Assembly: GCA_011503125.2 (NCBI GenBank)
Contig: WWBZ02000051.1
Span: 2,666,001 to 2,730,000, forward strand
Direction: 5' to 3'
Source: Botryosphaeria dothidea
Taxonomy: Eukaryota; Ascomycota; Dothideomycetes; Botryosphaeriales; Botryosphaeriaceae
DNA length: 64,000 bases
A program made the position numbers and the translations under genes. Shown here piece after piece: positions 56,834 through 64,000 of the stretch (the first letter of the stretch is position 1; every line of letters starts with the position of its first letter). The notes beneath the pieces are model-generated. The model searched no databases, was not told where the DNA came from, and saw nothing but the letters and a program-made list of their open reading frames with translations.

Positions 56834-56946
56834 CCTTGCCAATGATGATGAGATTACGTTAAGAGTCAACCTCACTCTCGGGTGCCGTGTTGCCGCTGAA
56901 AACACTCTTGTCAAAGGACTTTCTTAAAAACATCTGAGGGCATATC
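56834..56946 (+). ncRNA. Box C/D snoRNA candidate 2 (host intron 2)
   Basis: C box ATGATGA at 56842-56848, D box CTGA at 56934-56937, terminal stem TGCC / GGCA, internal D' CTGA at 56896-56899. Guide regions are the bases just before each CTGA; the rRNA target was not identified. Confidence 0.6.
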
Positions 56947-57080
56947 TCGTTCACATCTATCTTCGAGTTTGTTTCCTGATCATCACTGACTCGTCTTCAT
57001 CACACCGCAGGATCCAGGGTACCGCTTCACATAGCCTCAGTCCGTTGATCGTAAGTTCCCTCGTCTCTTCGTGTTCCAAT

Positions 57081-57187
57081 CCCGCCCAGTGATGACAAAA
57101 AAATCTGTTACTACAATTTGAGAAGATAGCCTGCCATCTTTTGGTATTGTGTTGTCCATGAGAATAACGGATATTCTGAGGGTAAAA
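57081..57187 (+). ncRNA. Box C/D snoRNA candidate 3 (host intron 3)
   Basis: C box GTGATGA at 57089-57095, D box CTGA at 57176-57179, short terminal CCC / GGG pairing. Size of about 100 nt is typical. The bases before D (AATAACGGATATT) are the presumptive guide. Confidence 0.6.
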
Positions 57188-57339
57188 TCTCTTCTCTCGT
57201 TAGACAATTTCCAAGGCCTTTGCTAACAAACTCACGCATTCCGAGTAAGCACTCCCGAAGTCCCATTCTTTCAGGTGTTTTCCACGACGCCTCACCTTGC
57301 AAGTATGACCACCCATCACATCTTCGTTATGCTCTCATT

Positions 57340-57630
57340 GGTCCACGATGATGAAAACGCGACAGCACTGCATATGTAGACCTGACACCCACCTGCCTCT
57401 GCATCGCGGTCGTCCCTGCACACCCAGCTCTCCCTTGGTTTATCTGTGGAGGTCGGGCAATTGAACTGCTGTTGAGTCACACTGATGACCCCTGTTGGTC
57501 AAACCCGGCTGTGCTCTTCATCGGGCTTCACTGCTGGTGTAACCGGGCGAGCTGGGTGGGATACGTGGTGTGGTAGAGGAGGTACTTAGGTCGTTGATTA
57601 GTGATGAGCTACCTCTGAAGGTGGATCCGT
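57340..57630 (+). ncRNA. Long box C/D-like RNA candidate 4 (host intron 4)
   Basis: C box ATGATGA at 57348-57354 and CTGA at 57615-57618 are bracketed by GGTCCAC and GTGGATCC, a good terminal stem. That gives about 285 nt, far longer than ordinary C/D guides. Internal CTGATGA (57482) and GTGATGA (57601) could be C' boxes, or two RNAs may share the intron. Confidence 0.4.
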
Positions 57631-57786
57631 ACTGGATATTCTCTTCTTCATTTATCTTTGTCAAACAACGGCTAACTGAATCATACCATCGCAGGTCACG
57701 CATATCTTTCAGAAACATCTCGTTATTCGCCATGAATCCATTTTTCTGTGAGTTTTCTGCCGATCGGCTCTTGAAAACCTCCTTCC

Positions 57787-57960
57787 CTACCCAACGATGA
57801 CCAAAATATAAGCGCAGTTACTTCTGAAGCAGCCTCTCGTGTTCCACATCCGCATTTTTTCCAGCAAGACCCGGATCTGATGATCATCGTTGGTTCGGGG
57901 GGAATTTTGGTGCAGAGAGCCGTTTGGTTGCCTGAAGAGAAACAGTGTCTGAGGCATTCA
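57787..57960 (+). ncRNA. Box C/D snoRNA candidate 5 (host intron 5)
   Basis: The D box CTGA at 57949-57952 sits at the usual distance from the branch. The C box is either ACGATGA at 57794-57800 (right distance from the donor, one mismatch) or CTGATGA at 57877-57883, which would give an 80-90 nt RNA. CCAACGATGA at 57791 can pair with TCATCGTTGG near 57884-57893. Confidence 0.4.
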
Positions 57961-58157
57961 ATTGTTTTCATTCCGTTCGCAATCTGTTGCAAAGATGAGA
58001 TGCTAATTTTACTATACTCAATCAGGCCCCTCCGAATTCTCCAGTCCGTTCTGCCAACCACATCACCTCCCGCTACTCTCCGGTCAAGCCGGCCCAAGGT
58101 CAGTTGATCTCGAGATGAATTTTCGATATTTCAAGACGTTCTGCGTCTACTACGGAT

Positions 58158-58302
58158 AATTTGCAATGATGGATAAATATTACTTGAGAGCCCATCGTAG
58201 AGGTCATCCATTTCAAGAGGATTGTTGTTGTCTGACCCGGCGTCCGAACGCTTTCACGGGCAGGCATACCGTGCCGAAACCCACTTCATTCTGAGCACAT
58301 CT
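58158..58302 (+). ncRNA. Box C/D snoRNA candidate 6 (host intron 6)
   Basis: C box ATGATGG at 58166-58172 (one mismatch), D box CTGA at 58291-58294, short TGC / GCA stem; another CTGA at 58232 may be D'. Confidence 0.4.
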
Positions 58303-58486
58303 TCCTGATACACATTCATTTTGAAAGTCATTATAGGAACACATGCTAACGTCCTTCTATCTATGCAGAGCTGCCGCGTTTCCAATTGGGAATACTGGTT
58401 GGGTAATAACGCGGAACTATGTGGGAAGATTGAATGGGGACCAAGGATCCATTGACTATTTCGTAGATCACAGCTTCACCTTCAAC

Positions 58487-59574
58487 GTAAGAGTTCGTTG
58501 TTCTCAAGTTCATTCCTCATGCTTCTAAGTGAGTCTGTCTCTGAATGTGCTGGAGCGTGCTTTACAAGTCCCTCTCTTTGTCAATCAGTCTTATCAAGCT
58601 CAGTGTTTGCTGGTTCATTTACCTCCTTCAGTCTGCAATGTCTGTTCTTCCAGTTAACGCTCCGAGGCATCAACAATGCGTTCTGCGGCCCGGAAACGCT
58701 GTTGCATCGTTCATCTTTTCCCTAGTCCCTAGTCACCAGCTTCAACAAAGCACAGAACGCAGCCCGCTCGCTCTGCCCCTTGCCTTGCAGCCAGCTAACC
58801 TTCATCATTGTCGCCGCCTCGCCATCCACCCATTCTATACTCCGAGCAGCATGGCACATCACGGCCGACGGCTCAAACAAGCTCTGTGGATGATGGCGCA
58901 CGTCGAGAAAGAAGCCATGGCTAGAGGACGCTTCCAGAAGATACGCGAGACGCTTACTCGCTTCTAGATATTCAATCATACTATCAGCATTGAGCCCTCT
59001 GCAGCGGCTCAAGAGAGAAAAGGAATACCACGCCCTCGAAGATATCCCACTGCCATCACTCTCGTCCCTGGAAGCGCGCATCGAACGGATTCGTCATCGT
59101 TGGGCCACGATCGCTGCCGCCACTGAGGCGTGCAGTCAGAACAGCCCTCCAATACTGCGCAGGGAAGTCGCGGCGCATCTATTGCTCCTTGGCAGATCCG
59201 TCTTCGGTGCCGGCGATCTCGGTCAGGTCACACTTGGAGGGAGTGGTGGGGTGGTGGTTTGCGGTGAGGAGGCCGTGCGGGTCGGCTCCCGCGTTCTGCT
59301 GCTGCTGCTGCTGCGTGTGCTCATTATTTTGGACTAAGCCGGTCTCATCTACCGTTTCGGGAGTCTAAGGGGGACCCACGTTACTTTGTTGCGGCGGCAT
59401 GTCGTGTCGGGGTGCTATGTAGCGATTGCGTTTGGAGGAGAGGCCCGCTCGGAAAGGGAGAAGCTAAGAGAAATGTTTTGATATCACTAAACAAGTTGCG
59501 GTCATCGTAACAGCAAGCACAGATTCACATGCGTAATAGGCGCGATCAACTGTAAAACACATTCAAGAGAGTAT
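58487..59574. other. Region downstream of the snoRNA host, no firm gene
   Basis: A 38-codon plus-strand frame at 58851-58967 starts MAHHGRRLKQALW and is followed, in another frame, by a Glu/Arg/Lys-rich stretch (near 58996-59180, LQRLKREKEYHALEDIP). No GT lies between them to splice, so they may be remnants of a broken small gene. A CTG run near 59300 gives poly-Leu in one frame. Confidence 0.35.
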
Positions 59575-59934
59575 TCATGGTCCGCTGCAACCCGTAGCAA
59601 TCGGATTACTGAGAATGCTGATACTTCCGACAACTGCACCATACCCTGTTGTGTTGTACGTCGTGGGTATCGGAGTGCGACTGCACGAACGCTCAATAAA
59701 CTCGAACCACGCCATGAGTCTTGTGTTGTCTCCTCGATGATCAATTATTTGCCATAGTCCTACACGCTTAGGACCCTTCATTACGACTGAGTTGATTGTT
59801 TTGTAGTGCCCCTGGTATATCCTGCGCATTGTAACCCAGCCGTTTTCGCCCAGGGACTCTACTACGCTCATCAGCCATGGCCACAGTAGTATCTTGTCAA
59901 AAGCAGGAGCGTGTGTAGCAGCGCTCAACATGAC
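59575..59934 (-). CDS. Possible small unrecognised protein, about 119 aa
   Basis: A single frame starting at the ATG ending at 59934, reading ILLWPWLMSVVESLGENGW, RRIYQGHYKTINSVVMKGP and LWQIIDHRGDNTRLMAWF. The sequence looks protein-like and soluble, but no family, intron or promoter element supports it. Upstream splice options were inconclusive. It lies beside the small-gene array and might be a member in the opposite orientation. Confidence 0.33.
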   Translation of the reverse strand, partial: VMLSAATHAPAFDKILLWPWLMSVVESLGENGWVTMRRIYQGHYKTINSVVMKGPKRVGLWQIIDHRGDNTRLMAWFEFIERSCSRTPIPTTYNTTGYGAVVGSISILSNPIATGCSGP

Positions 59935-60639
59935 GAAAAGATAGACAACCGTCAGTTCCGCTCAAGGGCTACCAGCTTCGTCTTTGACAACAGTTGCGCG
60001 ACATTTGATCACGCCGCAAGGCACCATTCTCTCAAGGTCCAGCCAACATATAATTCTCGAGCAGAAGACCTTCGCGCGAACTCGGTCTCTTGTAGCGTAT
60101 AGTTCAGCCCCTAGCTTGGGATTGGATGTTTCAGCCAGTATCGATGCTGACTTCTGGTGGGATCGCGAGGTTCGACAGCTTGATCGGGGGAACACTAAGA
60201 CAGTAACCGGCGTCAGTGTAATGAATCCCATGGTCGACTACGCCTACTGCAGTGGGAGTGGGTGCGAGAGCAGCAGTGTCGCAGATGGGTTGTAGGGTAG
60301 ATGGCGGCATGAGTGTGCCTTAGCTGCAAGAGTCGACGGCGATTGCGCAGTCACTGTGGGGATTTGATGCTTCTGATAAGCTCCGCATGTTTTGCGACGA
60401 TTTTTCGGGGTCGTGGTGGGTAGATGGGCGGCGGAAGACAGCTGCGGTGGATGCAGCATTCAAACCTGAGCACCGCCGATGGTGCTGCTAGCGCACGAGC
60501 GCTTCCCGCAACTGCGCAGCCAATAGAAGGCCAAGCTTCGCTACTCCTGCTAGCAAGACAGCATTCCAAACTTCGAACCAGCAGCCGCTGCAACTCCGCT
60601 ACATCGATCAGCACAGACTCCAACATCCACGCCGACAAG
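59935..60639. other. Intergenic, promoter of member B
   Basis: No gene accepted; no TATA element was identified before 60640. Confidence 0.4.
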
Positions 60640-61099
60640 ATGCCCTGCCCATACTCGGACACACCCACGCCCAGCCCGGAGAGCTTCGTAGCCAGGCTGC
60701 GCTTGCTCGGAAAGGCTGAGGCGCTTGTCCTCGCGGACTATATCAAGGAGCGCTACCCTCAACTGGTCTTTGATATCAGTTGGAGTTACCTCACAACCAC
60801 CTTCCAAGGCCCGCTCCTCCAATCCTCGCTCTGATTATACTAGCTGACCCCCTATAGAGCACGGCCAGACCATCATCCAAAAGTACGGCGAGCACTTTCC
60901 GATAGCCGGCTTTCCAATCTTGGCCGTATGTTCCCGACAGCCGGGTTCGCAAAAGGCCTATATGACCTTTGTGAACGCTACGGACGAGGGTTACACCACC
61001 TTTCGTCAGCTTGACTTTCTCCCCGACGGACACGGCGACACTCTCCTCGAGGCGGCCATTCAGCTCTGCTTCGCAGTACTCGGCGACAAGGACAACTGA
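60640..61099 (+). CDS. Small unrecognised protein, one phase-1 intron, 126 aa (member B)
   Basis: Proposed join(60640..60778,60858..61099). Exon 1 starts MPCPYSDTPTPSPESFVARL and has a helical KAEALVLADYIKERYPQL. The donor is GTTGGA, a weak site; the acceptor CTATAG lies right after a GCTGAC branch. Exon 2 reads HGQTIIQKYGEHFPIAG, beta-like ILAVCSRQ and AYMTFVNATDEGYTTF, then LPDGHGDTLLEAAIQLCF. The end has the same flavour as member D (LPEMEEGHGNSRMAAL), the only sequence resemblance between members that I could see. No family recognised. Confidence 0.55.
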
Positions 61100-61527
61100 T
61101 TTCCATGAACCCTCCAGGGGTGCTCATGGTTGACACAAAGAACCGTAACATCGATTTGGTAATGGAGAGAACAAGGAGCAATCGAGATGATCTTTTTCTT
61201 TGGGTACGGCAGACGCATTGGCGGTAAATTCCATAGGTAATGCATGTCCTTCACAGAGAACCTCAATCGCTACGTGAATCGTAAAGTCAGCTAGTTGCGG
61301 CGCCCAATGGGTTGTTCGATAAGCCGTGGCGCAATTTGGCGCCCAACCGCGCTCAGCTGCGGCCGCTGCCCATGGTGAAAGCCAGTTGGAAGTCCATTCG
61401 GCGGACAGCACGTGGGGCGGGAGCGCGCGGCGCTTTGATAGCCACATGGCACCAAGGATTTCCAAGTCCAACGCCTTATAAGTGTCGCTGCAGCTCTGCT
61501 CATACCACTTGCACACTAACTTCTAAC
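61100..61527. other. Intergenic, promoter of member C
   Basis: 428 bp between members B and C, with the TATA box at 61477. Confidence 0.5.
61477..61482 (+). promoter_or_regulatory. TATA box of member C
   Basis: TATAAG in GCCTTATAAGTGTCG, 51 bp before the ATG at 61528. Confidence 0.6.
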
Positions 61528-62119
61528 ATGCGCCCATTCACGATGCTCGGCACGTCCAGCGCGAGACCCCTGCTCCCGGGCGAAAACCTTCGCACTCGTG
61601 CCATGGAAGCCGCCGATCAGCTCCAGGCTTGCCTGTGCGCGGATGAGGCTCTGGAACTTGTCAAGGCTTTCACTCGTACCGGTACCGAACTTCCTAACGC
61701 CATCATTGAGGTCCTCTCCCCGAGGATCATCGAAGGTCCGTTGCACTACCCAGAAATATGCATCGGCCGTGACTAATACATCCGCAGACATTCGCCCCTG
61801 GCTTACGACCCTGGCCGGCCCGTACCTTGACTGGGATGACTACAAGTTGGAGATCGTCGTCCGCCCCCATGACGACGTCGACCCTTACAACAGTTGTTGG
61901 GGACAGCTCGCGGTCGTGGTTGACGACTGGAGTGACGACGAGCTTGTCGAGGCCTTCTATCACATCGACGCGCTCAGCGCCACTGACGCAAACAATCCAC
62001 TCCGCTGTATCGTGAAGCTCAAGTTCAAGCTCATGGACAACTATCTCTACAAGCTGGGCTACGAAGAGCACTACAGGCCCATTTCCGACGAGTCCGACAC
62101 CTCTGACGATGAGGAATGA
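61528..62119 (+). CDS. Small unrecognised acidic protein, one phase-1 intron, 179 aa (member C)
   Basis: Join(61528..61735,61788..62119). Donor GTCCGT, GACTAAT branch, CGCAG acceptor; join PRIIE|DIRPWLTTL. Exon 1 is helical (MEAADQLQACLCADEALEL, VKAFTRTGTELPNAIIEVL). Exon 2 has DWDDYKLEIVVRPHDDVD, WGQLAVVVDDWSDDELVEAF, CIVKLKFKLM, and an acidic Ser/Asp/Glu C-terminus (SDESDTSDDEE) that could be a casein-kinase-2 target. No signal peptide, membrane span or known family. Confidence 0.65.
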
Positions 62120-62666
62120 GGTGTAGCCTTGAGAGGGGTTGAGAAACGGGGACAGGAGGTCATATCTCATTCGTGGGCCGGCTATCATTCTGGGGCTGAC
62201 TATCATTCTGGAGGCAACTGTCATTCTTAGGACCTAAAGGGTCACAGGCAGTATTCCAATGACGGGTTGCAATTCTGGCCCTTCAACAATTATGGAGCTT
62301 CCTTCGCTCATGATGTGTGCACGAACTGTGATGTGTGATCAGCGATTAATAGCCCCTGTGAGTCCTCTGATACAATACATATATCATGTGGTGCGCATCA
62401 ACGAGAACTACGACGTCGTGCCCGTCTGGGCAGCGGCCGCGAACCGAGTGAATGCAAGTGACTTGGCGGCGTCTCTCGGGCTGATCCGAGCCAGTTGCGC
62501 CGTACCAACCTGCCCGCCGCTCCTCGCGGCGGAGCTAGCACTGCGGAGGCCGTGGTCACGTCACAAACCTTTTCATCGCCTATAAATCTTCCAAAATCCA
62601 AAGTCTGCACACCCTATCAATCTCCACCAACATCCTCTCGCATTCTACACTCCAGAGTCTACAAGC
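62120..62666. other. Intergenic, promoter of member D
   Basis: 547 bp; a short near-repeat of a CATTCT-containing phrase at 62180-62225, otherwise no gene. Confidence 0.45.
62581..62587 (+). promoter_or_regulatory. TATA box of member D
   Basis: TATAAAT in GCCTATAAATCTTCC, 86 bp before the ATG at 62667. Confidence 0.6.
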
Positions 62667-63143
62667 ATGTCCACCCCTTACAACCCCGGCGGCCACAACT
62701 TGCTCGCCTACGACTCTGCTCGCGGCCTCGCCCACATTCCCAAGCGCGAAACCACATTCTACATGGCCGCCCTGGCCAGCGCGTACACCGTGAACATGAT
62801 GGCGGACATCGAGAACGCCTTCGAGGAGATAGTGCACGAGGGTAAGCGGCAACCAGGCCTCCATACCAACCTTGCTCTTGCTAACGTTCATGCAATCACA
62901 GAGCTCAGTTCCAACCTGGGCCCCATCTTCGACCCCGCTGTCAGCTTCCTCGTCGACACCGACCACGACTTCCAGTCCAACACCTGGACCTGCAAGTTCA
63001 AGGTCTTCGTGACCGACGAGCCGGAACACATGTGGGACCTGCCCGAGATGGAAGAGGGCCACGGCAACTCCAGGATGGCCGCCCTGTCCGACCTCAGGTG
63101 GAACAGCATCGGCCACATCCTGGTCAAGCTTCTCGGCGAGTAG
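62667..63143 (+). CDS. Small unrecognised protein, one phase-1 intron, 138 aa (member D)
   Basis: Join(62667..62841,62902..63143). The intron is 60 nt and stays open in frame, but GTAAGC, a GCTAAC branch and CACAG identify it; join EIVHE|ELSSNLG. Exon 1: MSTPYNPGGHNLLAYDSARG, then a helical AALASAYTVNMMADIENAF. Exon 2: IFDPAVSFLVDTDHDF, beta-like TWTCKFKVFVTDEPEHMW, LPEMEEGHGN and a last helix (WNSIGHILVKLLGE). No family recognised. If unspliced, a 158-residue product with a poor insertion would result. Confidence 0.68.
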   Translation: MSTPYNPGGHNLLAYDSARGLAHIPKRETTFYMAALASAYTVNMMADIENAFEEIVHEGKRQPGLHTNLALANVHAITELSSNLGPIFDPAVSFLVDTDHDFQSNTWTCKFKVFVTDEPEHMWDLPEMEEGHGNSRMAALSDLRWNSIGHILVKLLGE

Positions 63144-63709
63144 AGCGGGGGACACGGGCTTGTTCTTGCGAGCGGCTGGTCACAAAAGCACTTCTTTACT
63201 ATGGGCATCTCGTTGGGAGAGGACGGACAGGACTCAGCAACTAGGATGATCTAGTTGCAATTGAGACACTTCTGATCTTCTCATTGACGCATTCTCTTGC
63301 TCGTGACACCTTTTCAACTTCATGTCGTGCTAGTGAGCCATGGTCTTGTTCTTGGAATAGATGCCTGTCAGTGCCTAACCTTGTCCTAAGCAGCTCAGCC
63401 GCAACCCAGGGGCTCTGACGTTACTATCAACCGTCACTGGATGCCAGCTCAATCGCAGGCTCTCGGCTCCTGGATAGCGGCGCGGGTCACGGTTACGCCA
63501 CTGGTAGGGAGCGGTGCATTGGCTGGTGGCCCGCGGGGTTGAAGGCGGGGTGTATGCTGCTGCGCCTTCCTCACCGGGGCTGCAGCGCCCACGTGCCGAA
63601 AGGTTTATTGGAAACTATCGAATGGGGTTAGCGTCGCTACCCTGCTGCATATAAATTCCTTCTCCTCACCTGCTTTCTTGTCTCCACGAGCACCGACAAC
63701 CACATAACC
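63144..63709. other. Intergenic, promoter of member E
   Basis: 566 bp between members D and E, ending with a TATA box. Confidence 0.45.
63650..63656 (+). promoter_or_regulatory. TATA box of member E
   Basis: TATAAAT in GCATATAAATTCC, 60 bp before the ATG at 63710. Confidence 0.6.
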
Positions 63710-64000
63710 ATGGCACACTCCAGGAGGCAACGCCTGCTCCACTATGAGCAGGCCATTCTGAAACGTCGTGTCTGCTGTAAGTCTTACCGAGCACATGTCT
63801 GAACGTTTGTTACTGACTTAGATATAGACGTTATCGCTTCTAAAAATCAACATTCGCCCAGCCACTACAGCTGCTTCCACTACCGCAGCCGCCAGGTCTG
63901 GGAGGTCAGAGAATACCCCCCCAGTCTTCCGCACCGCATTATCCGCACAGTCCAGTGGGGTAATCTCTCGGAGCAAGACTGTCTAATCGAGCTCTGGCGG
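63710..64000 (+). CDS. Small unrecognised protein, one phase-1 intron, cut by window end (member E)
   Basis: Join(63710..63776,63822..>64000). Exon 1 codes MAHSRRQRLLHYEQAILK and a few residues more; donor GTAAGT, CTGAC branch, TTAG acceptor; join RRVC|YIDVIASK. Exon 2 is open to the window edge and reads HYSCFHYRSRQVWEV, LPHRIIRTVQWGNLSEQD. The short basic first exon, the phase-1 intron and the TATA spacing match the neighbours. No family recognised; the 3' end lies outside the window. Confidence 0.6.

Larger units (their letters stand above)
56365..58486 (+). ncRNA. Multi-intron, apparently non-coding snoRNA host transcript
   Basis: Splice sites define six introns: 56475-56715, 56800-57010, 57051-57274, 57303-57694, 57748-58025 and 58099-58368 (donors GTAAGT, GTAAGT, GTAAGT, GTATGA, GTGAGT, GTCAGT; branch sites GCTAAC or CTGAC; acceptors CAG). 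Exons are small (about 28-118 nt). Reading any ATG of exon 1 through the joined exons soon meets a stop, so the exons seem non-coding. Every intron holds a box C/D-like element. In introns 1-5 the C box starts 38-46 nt after the donor, and in all six a CTGA lies about 46-56 nt before the branch site. Filamentous ascomycetes are known to carry box C/D snoRNAs in introns of such host genes. The transcript start and end are approximate; a seventh donor at 58487 suggests that it continues. Confidence 0.65.

Noticed and set aside
57340..57630. U3 snoRNA
   Set aside because: Size is near that of U3, but the U3-specific B and C box arrangement and 5' domain could not be found, and U3 is not normally intron-encoded.
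1..64000. CRISPR arrays, bacterial operons, insertion sequences
   Set aside because: The window is eukaryotic (spliceosomal introns throughout), and no regularly spaced repeats or transposase genes were seen.

Overview
The window is a piece of a filamentous ascomycete nuclear genome (Pezizomycotina, probably a Dothideomycete; the class is inferred). The reasons are short GT-AG introns of about 40-90 nt with CTAAC/CTGAC branch sites, typical ascomycete housekeeping genes, a GH55 glucanase, and AT-richer stretches carrying a repeat pair whose differences look like RIP (C-to-T and G-to-A transitions).

Left part (0.7-38.5 kb), mostly ordinary genes: a zinc-binding-like fungal protein (0.8-3.4 kb), an AT-richer interval with a decayed repeat pair (3.4-6.1 kb), the ER lumenal Hsp70 Lhs1 (6.1-9.1 kb, minus), a four-exon sideroflexin (9.7-11.1 kb, minus), a large conserved fungal protein (11.8-14.5 kb, minus), a fold-type I PLP aminotransferase (15.8-17.3 kb), a secreted GH55 exo-1,3-beta-glucanase (19.0-21.5 kb), a carnosine N-methyltransferase-like enzyme (23.3-24.8 kb, minus) divergent from a PAC4-type proteasome assembly chaperone (25.2-25.8 kb), UTP10 (26.9-32.5 kb, minus) divergent from an NRDE2 homologue (32.8-36.1 kb), and a secreted DUF4360-like protein with an Asp-rich tail (37.5-38.5 kb). 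Exon joins were worked out by hand from splice motifs and reading frame.

Right part (39-64 kb), accessory in character, with three groups of interest. (1) Three divergent tandem paralogues on the minus strand (40.8-47.1 kb) share a domain with a DLPV(V/A)Q block, an (F/W)N(D/N)(Y/W) block, an LRTK block and a C-terminal CxxH...CxxC putative zinc site; the third copy stops exactly at the first cysteine of that site. (2) Six small genes (39.4, 55.2, 60.6, 61.5, 62.7 and 63.7 kb) encode unrecognised proteins of about 110-180 residues. Each has one intron, always in phase 1, and four of them lie head-to-tail in the last 3.4 kb, three with a TATA box 50-90 bp before the ATG. (3) A multi-intron, apparently non-coding transcription unit (56.3-58.5 kb) carries one box C/D snoRNA-like element per intron, at nearly constant distance from the 5' splice site and from the branch site. 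A double zinc-knuckle protein, a poly-Lys/acidic nuclear-type protein and an MFS transporter sit between these groups.

No tRNA, rRNA, CRISPR array, intact transposon or biosynthetic core gene was seen.
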